Positions 1 to 5,001 of a stretch of DNA of 5,001 nt are shown here, piece after piece. The DNA is from CAZGRP01 sp964527995. GTDB lineage: Bacteria; Zhuqueibacterota; Zhuqueibacteria; Oceanimicrobiales; CAZGRP01. A program made the translations under genes and the position numbers. Under the pieces are notes generated by a model, which saw nothing but the letters and a program-made list of their open reading frames with translations, was not told the origin of the DNA and searched no databases. Each line of letters starts with the position of its first letter. The first letter of the stretch is position 1. The stretch spans positions 1-5,001 of the forward strand of contig CAZGRP010000136.1 of assembly GCA_964527995.1 (NCBI GenBank), in the 5' to 3' direction.

Positions 1-1
1 G

Positions 2-1117
2 CACGACCTCTCCCTTATCTCCTTCATTGCTCACCCGCGAGAGAGGGAGAAACTGAAGCCGTATCGCCATCTGTTTTCGTCCGTGGAGCTGGTTCACCTC
101 AGCCGCTCGCGCTCCATGCTGAACTGCGCCCTGGGTCTGTTCTCGGATTTGCCCCTGCAGGTCCACTACTATTGGTCACGCCAGATGCAGCTTGCGGTTG
201 AGCGCAAGCTGAGGACCGAACGGTTCGACCTCGTGCTCGTGCACCTCATCCGCATGGCAGAGTATGTCAGAACGCTCGGCGGAGTCACCAAAGTGATCGA
301 ACTCACCGATGCACTCAGCCTCACCTACACCCGCGCCAGCCGCCACCGGCGTAGTGCGATGAAGTTGGTCGATATGCTGGAGCGCGAGCGCGTCAAGCGC
401 TACGAAGTGAGCGTGCTCGACCATTTTGATCGCTCCGTCATGATTTCGCCCGTGGATCGTGCCTTTCTGTGGAGCCTGGCGGGACGAGACGGCATCGACG
501 TGGTTCCTATCAGCGTCAATACAGACTATTTCCAGTATTACGACGGGCCCTATGACCCCCATTCGGTCGTGTTCGTCGGAAACATGCGGACTTTCCCGAA
601 TCAGGATTCCGCCGTCTACTTCGCTCGCGAGGTTCTGCCGCTGTGCCGTCGTCTCGTTCCCGGGATGCGCTTCACCATTGTCGGTGTGGAGCCTGGCCGG
701 GAAGTATGGGCGCTGCGCCGTTTGCCGGGCGTGGAGGTGACCGGTCCGGTACAGGACATTCGTCCTCACTTACGCAACGCGCTGGCCAGCGTTTGCCCCA
801 TGCGCGTCGGTGCCGGCGCCAAGAACAAAGTGCTCGAGTCGATGGCCATCGGCACCCCTGTCGTTGCGACGCCCACCGGTGTGGAGGGGGTGGACGTGGT
901 GCCGGGGGAAAATGCCCTCATCGCCACCACACCCGCGGCCTTCGCACAGAATCTCGCACGTCTGGTGCGCGATCCGGATCTGCGCAGGCGGCTGGCCCGC
1001 AACGGACGGCAGATGGTGGAGCATCGCTACGCCGTGGACAAGGCCATGTCGGCGTTGGACACGGTCCTCGGGAAGGCGACCAGGCAAAGGGCGCCCGCCG
1101 CTGCGATGCTTTCGTAA
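2..1117 (+). CDS. GT4-type glycosyltransferase, 5' end outside window
   Basis: This is probably a cytoplasmic, retaining GT-B glycosyltransferase (GT4, 'group 1') that adds a sugar from a nucleotide-sugar donor to a growing polysaccharide precursor. The frame is open from the window edge and ends with TAA at 1115-1117, leaving 371 visible residues. A GTG at 83 is only an internal Val: the 27 upstream codons read HDLSLISFIAHPRE and match the usual N-domain of such enzymes, so only about 30-40 residues should be missing. The N-domain includes the stretch SDLPLQVHYYWSRQM (about 48-62). The C-terminal donor domain starts at FVGNMRTFPN (about 191-200). It continues through a strand and loop TIVGVEPG to the signature RVGAGAKNKVLESMAIGTPV (268-287), with the donor-binding acidic residue probably E279. 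The C-terminus has the usual helix pair ending near residue 357. The overall pattern resembles the sugar transferases associated with PEP-CTERM/EpsH-type exopolysaccharide loci. Donor and acceptor sugars cannot be read from sequence. It lies 98 bp upstream of the transferase gene, on the same strand. Confidence 0.9.
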   Translation, partial: HDLSLISFIAHPREREKLKPYRHLFSSVELVHLSRSRSMLNCALGLFSDLPLQVHYYWSRQMQLAVERKLRTERFDLVLVHLIRMAEYVRTLGGVTKVIELTDALSLTYTRASRHRRSAMKLVDMLERERVKRYEVSVLDHFDRSVMISPVDRAFLWSLAGRDGIDVVPISVNTDYFQYYDGPYDPHSVVFVGNMRTFPNQDSAVYFAREVLPLCRRLVPGMRFTIVGVEPGREVWALRRLPGVEVTGPVQDIRPHLRNALASVCPMRVGAGAKNKVLESMAIGTPVVATPTGVEGVDVVPGENALIATTPAAFAQNLARLVRDPDLRRRLARNGRQMVEHRYAVDKAMSALDTVLGKATRQRAPAAAMLS

Positions 1118-1215
1118 GTGACCGCTCGACATCTACGGCACAGGGTGAAGGGACTGCGCTGATTCCGCCTCGTGCCAAGGGATCTTCATCTCACAGGGAA
1201 TCGTGGGAGGTCAGG
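1118..1215 (+). other. Spacer between glycosyltransferase and sugar-phosphate transferase genes
   Basis: This 98-bp stretch has no convincing terminator: there is no strong GC stem followed by T's. I also see no convincing sigma-70-like promoter. The only pairing noticed is GGCAC (1137-1141) with GTGCC (1172-1176), a 5-bp stem with a 30-base loop, too weak to call. A short direct repeat CACAGGG occurs at 1139-1145 and 1192-1198 and may be chance. The gap is long enough to hold a promoter for the next gene, but read-through from the glycosyltransferase is equally compatible. Confidence 0.5.
1205..1210 (+). promoter_or_regulatory. Ribosome binding site for the sugar-phosphate transferase
   Basis: GGGAGG sits 5 bases before the ATG at 1216, a near-consensus Shine-Dalgarno sequence at good spacing. 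It decides the start of this gene. The reading frame is open for hundreds of bases further upstream, but that stretch overlaps the glycosyltransferase in another frame and encodes nothing recognisable. Confidence 0.8.
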
Positions 1216-2321
1216 ATGACGGATTTTCTTCTCGGATTGCTGCTATCGATGACCCTCACGCTCCTTTTCACCCCTCTGGTTCTTCGGGTGGCGCGCCGCC
1301 GGCGCGTGGGAGCTCGCATCAATGGTCACAGCATCCATAAAGGTTTCATTCCCAAACTCGGCGGCATCGCCACCTTCGTCGGCTGGGCCGCAACGGTTGT
1401 ACTCCTGAAGCCCGGCGGCCTGACGACGCCGGCGGCCGGGCTCATCCTCGGCGCCGGCATCATGCTCCTGCTCGGCGTCGTCGACGACCTGCACGAGCTG
1501 TCGTACGGCCCGAAGCTCCTGGGTCAGGTGCTGGCGGCCGCGCTGGCCGTGTCGATGGGGCTGGTGGTGCGCACCGTGCCTCTGCCAGGCGGCCAGGTGG
1601 TGTCGCTGGGCCAGTGGGGCGTCCCGCTGACCATGTTCTGGCTCATCGGCATGAGCAACGCCCTCAACCTGCTCGACGGCGTCGACGGGCTCGCCGCCGG
1701 CACCACCGCCATCGCCGGCATCTTCTTCTGGCTGCTCGGTGGCGATGCCGTCACCGCCGCCGCCCTGGCCGGCGCCTGCCTGGCCTTTCTGCGCTACAAT
1801 TTCCATCCGGCCCGCATGTTCCTGGGCGATTCGGGCAGCCTGGTGCTCGGCTTCATCCTGGGCGGGCTGGCTGTGCAAGGCGGCTTCTCCAGCACCCAGG
1901 CGCTGCCCTTCGTGGCGCCGCTGCTGGCACTGATCCTGCCGTTGACCGACACCGGCCTGGCCGTCGTCCGCCGCGCCGCCCGCCGGCAGCATCCATTCCA
2001 TGCCGACCGGGACCACATTCACCACCGCGCACTGGCGACCTTTGGAAACCGGCAGCCGCGAACGGTCTTCTGCCTCTACGGTCTTTCTGTGCTCGGCGGC
2101 GGCGGCGCGCTCGGCCTGCAGGGTCTGCCGACGCAGGCCGTGGGGCTTGCTCTGGCCGCCCTGGCCGTCTCCGGGCCGGCGCTGGTGATGTGGCTGTGCG
2201 GACGCCGATCCCGACGCAGAAAGCCGGCGTCGCCGGCCTGGACGGTCGTGCCGGTTCAATCGGTGCGTGAGGTGACCGGCCCGATCGGCGATCCTTTGCC
2301 CCAGGTCAGAGTTGTGGCGCC
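1216..2321 (+). CDS. WecA/TagO-type polyprenyl-phosphate sugar-1-phosphate transferase, 3' end lost in gap
   Basis: This is an integral membrane enzyme of the MraY/WecA (PNPT) superfamily. It moves a sugar-1-phosphate, typically GlcNAc-1-P or a related HexNAc-1-P, from its UDP-sugar to undecaprenyl phosphate. This is the first membrane step of polysaccharide repeat-unit synthesis. The ATG is set by a strong Shine-Dalgarno sequence. It starts with a membrane helix (about 3-22), then IPKLGGI (45-51), then the Mg-binding pair D90-D91 in VVDDLHELSYGPK. NALNLLDGVDGL (148-159) carries the conserved Asn and Asp residues, and NFHPARMFLGDSGS (195-208) follows. D245 lies in the LPLTDT helix, and HADRDHIHHR (262-271) is the His-rich loop typical of the WecA/TagO branch rather than MraY. 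About ten to eleven hydrophobic segments are visible. All key residues are present. The gap begins after codon 368, at the end of a basic, Pro-rich hydrophilic tail (about 329-368). Family members are commonly around 350 residues, so probably only a few C-terminal residues are missing. The exact sugar is not known. Confidence 0.93.
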
Positions 2322-2421
2322 NNNNNNNNNNNNNNNNNNNNNNNNNNNNNNNNNNNNNNNNNNNNNNNNNNNNNNNNNNNNNNNNNNNNNNNNNNNNNNN
2401 NNNNNNNNNNNNNNNNNNNNN
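2322..2421. other. Assembly gap (100 N)
   Basis: This is a run of exactly 100 undetermined bases, the conventional filler for a scaffold gap of unknown size. It hides the end of the sugar-phosphate transferase gene, any intergenic region and perhaps the true start of the ligase-like gene. The frame appears to stay open across it only because the placeholder length happens to keep both sides in register, so it is not evidence of a fusion protein. The right edge is low-complexity repeat, which could explain why the assembly broke here. Confidence 0.97.
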
Positions 2422-2519
2422 CTCCAACCCTCTACTCTTCCACTCTCCACTCCCACCACCGCAGATCCGCCACGCATCACGCATCATGCAGCACGAACCT
2501 CCAACCACGCATCACATAC
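2422..2519. repeat. Degenerate heptanucleotide repeat tract at the gap edge
   Basis: This is a strongly skewed C/A/T tract: the first 39 bases (2422-2460) contain no G at all, and only 9 G occur in 2422-2520, unlike the G-rich genes on both sides. From 2471 to 2519 the DNA divides into seven consecutive 7-base units: CACGCAT, CACGCAT, CATGCAG, CACGAAC, CTCCAAC, CACGCAT, CACATAC. Before that, 2422-2456 divides into 7-8 base units such as CTCCAACC, CTCTACT, CTTCCACT and CTCCACT. CTCCAACC itself recurs at 2422-2429 and 2499-2506. The pattern resembles the short tandemly repeated heptamers (STRR) known from cyanobacteria. Similar G-poor tracts are, to my recollection, found in some Chloroflexota. 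The tract may continue into the gap. Its function is unknown. It could be intergenic or, less likely, translated as the N-terminus of the downstream protein. Confidence 0.75.
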
Positions 2520-2520
2520 A

Positions 2521-3747
2521 TTGCAACCCAAGGCTGCCCAAAACCTCGATGCTGTCATCCTCGCCCTCCTCGCCCTGGTGATGCTGTTCGCCCCAGTGTC
2601 CATCGCCGGGACGCAGATCAGCCTGGGGTTGGCCGTGCTCGTCTGGATCGTCAAAATGGCCTGGGCGCGGCACTGGGAGGTGGTGCGCACACCGATCGAG
2701 CCGCCCTTCTGGAGCTTCGCTGCGGTAGCCGTGGTCGCCTCGGTCTTCTCCATCCATCCGTACGCCAGCTTCATCCGCTTGAAGCATTTGCTGCTGATCG
2801 TGATCGTCTATCTCGTCGTCAGCAAGGTGCACCAGCGCAGCCATCTTCATCGCCTGGCCTATGTGCTGATGGCGTCGGCCTCGGCGGCAGCAGGTTGGGG
2901 TCTGGTGCGCTATTTCGCCGGCGCCGGCCCCAAGGTGATGGCCACCCAGTCCACGACCATGACCTTCGGCGCCATGAGCGTGATGATCGCAACCCTGACG
3001 ACGAGCTATGTGTTGTTCAGCCGGCTCCGCTGGGGGCGCATCCTGCTGGTGGCGGGACTTGCCCTGCAGGCGGCGGCGCTGTCGCTGTCCTACGTGCGCG
3101 GCGCCTATCTCGGTTTCGCCACCGGACTTTTCCTGCTGGCGGCACTGAAGCAGCGGCGGCTGATCGTCTACCTGGTTCTTGCCATGGTGCTGCTGGCCTT
3201 CCTTCTGCCTCGCGATATTCTGGTTCGCGTCGCCAGCATTGCAGACCTCAGCTACCCGAGCACGCAGGTGCGGCTCTATCAGTGGAAAACGGCCCTGGCC
3301 ATCTTTCGCGACCATCCTGTTCTCGGGGTCGGCTGGATCGATCTGGCCGAGTTGACCCGGCGTTATGTTCGGTTCGGTGCCGGCGTTCCAGCGTCTGTTC
3401 GCCACGACGTGGTCAGCATCGGCCACTTCCACAACATGTATGTGACCACCCTGGTCTGCTTCGGAGCGCTCGGCTTTGTGGCCTTTTTGTGGTTGATGCT
3501 GCGCATCGCCGTGAAGGGCTATCGCACACACCGCGCCATCGTCGGCGGAGACGCCGACACCGGGGCGCTGGTTGCCGGCGGCCTGGCAGCGTTCGGCGGC
3601 TTCCTGGTGAGCGGCCTGTTCGACTGGACCTTCGGCGACGCCGAGGTCGTGACGGTGATGTGGATCATGGTGTCGTTTGTCTTTGCGGCCCTGCGAGCCG
3701 TGAGGGACGAAGGCCCTGCCGGCGCAGCGGGGGGGAGAGGGCGGTGA
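2521..3747 (+). CDS. O-antigen ligase/polymerase-like membrane protein (Wzy_C family)
   Basis: This is a polytopic membrane protein of the WaaL/Wzy superfamily. It acts on the outer face of the cytoplasmic membrane on polyprenyl-pyrophosphate-linked glycans, either polymerising repeat units or transferring the glycan to an acceptor. The two roles cannot be told apart by sequence alone. Numbering from the TTG at 2521 gives 408 residues, close to the usual length. The first helix is at about 10-30, and about ten to eleven hydrophobic segments follow. Wzy_C hallmarks are SYVRGAYLGF (190-199) with R193, RLYQWKTALAIFRDHPVLGV (251-270), and the periplasmic-loop motif GHFHNMYV (301-308) followed by the LGF helix. 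The start is uncertain. TTG 2521 has no visible Shine-Dalgarno sequence, the frame is open back to 2422 through the repeat tract, and GTG 2578 and ATG 2581 fall inside the first helix. The true start could lie in the gap. The Gly/Arg-rich C-terminus (GAAGGRGR) overlaps the ribosome binding site of the next gene, and the TGA shares four bases with its GTG. Confidence 0.87.
   Translation: MQPKAAQNLDAVILALLALVMLFAPVSIAGTQISLGLAVLVWIVKMAWARHWEVVRTPIEPPFWSFAAVAVVASVFSIHPYASFIRLKHLLLIVIVYLVVSKVHQRSHLHRLAYVLMASASAAAGWGLVRYFAGAGPKVMATQSTTMTFGAMSVMIATLTTSYVLFSRLRWGRILLVAGLALQAAALSLSYVRGAYLGFATGLFLLAALKQRRLIVYLVLAMVLLAFLLPRDILVRVASIADLSYPSTQVRLYQWKTALAIFRDHPVLGVGWIDLAELTRRYVRFGAGVPASVRHDVVSIGHFHNMYVTTLVCFGALGFVAFLWLMLRIAVKGYRTHRAIVGGDADTGALVAGGLAAFGGFLVSGLFDWTFGDAEVVTVMWIMVSFVFAALRAVRDEGPAGAAGGRGR
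3734..3740 (+). promoter_or_regulatory. Ribosome binding site for the flippase gene
   Basis: The purine-rich sequence GGAGAGG lies 3 bases before the GTG at 3744, with its GGAG core 6 bases away. It lies inside the last codons of the ligase-like gene. It supports the GTG as the start and points to coupled translation of the two genes. Confidence 0.7.
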
Positions 3748-5001
3748 ACTTCGTCCGCCGCAGCGGCATCACCCTGGTGGCCCGCGTCGGAATCTTCCTC
3801 TTTGCCGTCGGCAACTCGATTCTTCTGGCGCGGTTGTACGGCCCGCAGGGCAAGGGGATGTTCGCCCTGCTGACGGTGGTGCCGATGCTGGCGGTGCAAG
3901 GGCTGAGCCTGGGGCTGGCACTGGCGAACGCCTACTTCGTCGGCCGCGGCAGGGCGACGGCCAGAGAGCTCGCCGAGAATGGACTGGTCTTCGCCCTGGG
4001 CATGGGCGGCTTTGCCGCACTGGCGTATCTGTGGCTGCGGCCGTGGCTGGACCCCCTGCTGTTCCGGGGGATCAGCCCTACCTGGTCCGGTGTGGTGATG
4101 GCGGCGCTGCCGCTCCTGTTTCTGTGGTATGTTTTCAACAACCTCTCGCTTGCCCTGCATCATATCGTCGAATTCAACTTGCCGAACCTGTTGCGACCGG
4201 CGCTGCTGTTCGTCGGTCTGTTGCTTTTCTGGAAGCTGCTGAACCATTCATTTGCGGCCGCCGTCCTGGCGTGGTGGGTCTCGGTGCTGGTGATGGCCGG
4301 GGCCGCGGTCTTCTTTGTGCGCCGGCGACTGCCCTTCGGGCTGCATGTGCACCCGCGACTGTTGCGCGACACGTTGAGGTTCGGCATCCAGGGCTACCTT
4401 GGCACCCTGCTGCAGCTTCTCTACCTGCGGGTCGACTACATCCTGCTCAACCTCTACCGCAGCAACGCCGAGGTGGGGTTCTACTCGATCGCGGTTCTCA
4501 TCGCCGAGATGCTCTGGTTTTTCCCGAATACCGTTGCGGCGGTGCTGCTGCCCGAGGTGGCCCACGCCAGCGAGGCCGACTCGAACCGATTGACCCTGCA
4601 GCTCTGCCGCAACACGCTCGTGGTGTCTGTGGCTGCTGCGGCCGTGCTGGCCCTGGTAGCCCGGCCGTTGATCGACATCGCTTTTACGCCGGCGTTCAGG
4701 CCGGCGATCGCCGCCTTATGGCTGTTGCTGCCGGGGGTGGCTGCCGCCAGCATCGGCAAGATCCTGGCAAGCTATCTGGTCGGCCGTGGCCAGCCGTTGC
4801 TGTCGACTACGGCGGCTGCCGTCACTCTTGCGGCCAATCTGGCGTTCAACTTCTGGCTGATTCCACGCTGGGGCGCTGGTGGTGCCGCCCTGGCGTCGAG
4901 TGTGTCGTACGTCATCGGCACGGTGGTCTACGTGGCGGCGCTGCAGCGCCTTTCGGGCGCCAGCCTGCGCCAGGCCCTTGTGGTGCAGCGGCAGGATTGG
5001 G
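3744..5001 (+). CDS. Wzx-like polysaccharide flippase, 3' end outside window
   Basis: This is a multi-helix membrane protein of the MOP/MATE-like polysaccharide exporter superfamily (Wzx/RfbX type). Such proteins move polyprenyl-linked repeat units from the cytoplasmic to the outer face of the membrane. It starts at GTG 3744, overlapping the ligase stop by four bases (GTGA), with a good ribosome binding site. The frame stays open to the window end, giving 419 codons with no stop. Family members are commonly about 420-500 residues, so most of the protein is present. The N-terminus NFVRRSGITLVARVGIFLFA has the usual short basic lead into the first helix, followed by ILLARLYGPQGKGMFAL (about 26-42), a typical first loop of this family. 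The central segment RVDYILLNLYRSNAEVGFYS (229-248), then AEMLWFFPNTVAAVLLPEVA (254-273), is the most recognisable block. LIPRWGAGGAALASSVSYV (372-390) is the familiar late helix-loop. About twelve hydrophobic segments are visible. Substrate specificity cannot be predicted. Adjacent polymerase/ligase and initiating transferase genes support the Wzx role over drug export. Confidence 0.9.
   Translation, partial: MNFVRRSGITLVARVGIFLFAVGNSILLARLYGPQGKGMFALLTVVPMLAVQGLSLGLALANAYFVGRGRATARELAENGLVFALGMGGFAALAYLWLRPWLDPLLFRGISPTWSGVVMAALPLLFLWYVFNNLSLALHHIVEFNLPNLLRPALLFVGLLLFWKLLNHSFAAAVLAWWVSVLVMAGAAVFFVRRRLPFGLHVHPRLLRDTLRFGIQGYLGTLLQLLYLRVDYILLNLYRSNAEVGFYSIAVLIAEMLWFFPNTVAAVLLPEVAHASEADSNRLTLQLCRNTLVVSVAAAAVLALVARPLIDIAFTPAFRPAIAALWLLLPGVAAASIGKILASYLVGRGQPLLSTTAAAVTLAANLAFNFWLIPRWGAGGAALASSVSYVIGTVVYVAALQRLSGASLRQALVVQRQDW

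Noticed and set aside
1137..1176. Possible hairpin GGCAC/GTGCC in the spacer after the glycosyltransferase
   Set aside because: It has only five base pairs with a 30-base loop and no T tract, so it is not a credible terminator or riboswitch.
643..1215. Plus-strand open stretch upstream of the transferase ATG in the same frame
   Set aside because: It overlaps the well-supported glycosyltransferase in another frame, and its translation is Arg/Gly/His-rich nonsense. The Shine-Dalgarno sequence at 1205-1210 fixes the start at 1216.
1243..2508. Long open frame on the minus strand (about 420 codons including N)
   Set aside because: It lies antisense to the transferase, crosses the gap, and its product is a low-complexity Gln/Ala/Gly/His-rich sequence typical of the reverse of a GC-rich membrane-protein gene. 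No ribosome binding site or family motif is visible.
2471..2519. Possible CRISPR-like array in the repeat tract
   Set aside because: Units are 7 bases and contiguous, with no unique spacers of 25-40 bases, so it is a tandem heptamer repeat and not CRISPR.
2512..3531. Long open frame on the minus strand (339 codons) opposite the ligase-like gene
   Set aside because: Composition is rich in His, Gln, Gly and Asp with no recognisable fold. The plus strand encodes a clear Wzy_C protein with family motifs. This is a codon-bias shadow.
3519..4247. Minus-strand open frame of 242 codons opposite the flippase start
   Set aside because: It is a Gln/Arg/Pro-rich shadow of a hydrophobic plus-strand gene, with no motif or start signal.

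Overview
This is a GC-rich bacterial window (by eye a little over 60% G+C). It carries part of a surface-polysaccharide locus, with all genes on the plus strand. The 100-N run points to a draft scaffold. The organism cannot be fixed from the sequence. The G-poor heptamer tract next to the gap and the style of the proteins resemble what I recall from filamentous Chloroflexota (Anaerolineae-like) genomes, but this is a low-confidence impression. Other GC-rich environmental bacteria remain possible.

Layout. (1) Positions 2-1117 hold the C-terminal ~371 residues of a GT4-type glycosyltransferase whose N-terminus lies before the window. (2) A 98-bp spacer follows, with a clear Shine-Dalgarno sequence at its end. 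(3) Positions 1216-2321 hold a WecA/TagO-type polyprenyl-phosphate sugar-1-phosphate transferase with all family motifs, cut at its extreme C-terminus by the gap. (4) Positions 2322-2421 are exactly 100 N, probably a scaffold gap of unspecified size. (5) Positions 2422-2519 are a C/A/T-rich, G-poor tract built of degenerate 7-base units. (6) Positions 2521-3747 hold an O-antigen ligase/polymerase-like membrane protein (Wzy_C type) whose exact start is uncertain. (7) Positions 3744-5001 hold a Wzx-like polysaccharide flippase, starting with GTG in a 4-base overlap with the ligase stop and running off the window end.

Together the genes describe a Wzx/Wzy-type pathway. The PNPT enzyme loads the first sugar phosphate onto the polyprenyl carrier. 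The glycosyltransferase adds further sugars on the cytoplasmic side. The flippase turns the lipid-linked unit across the membrane, and the Wzy/WaaL-like protein polymerises or ligates it outside. The gene order and the overlap at 3744-3747 suggest that at least the last two genes are co-transcribed.

No wholly new system is visible. The most unusual part is the heptamer-repeat tract abutting the gap. The reading frame that seems to run unbroken from the transferase through the N run into the ligase should not be read as one protein.
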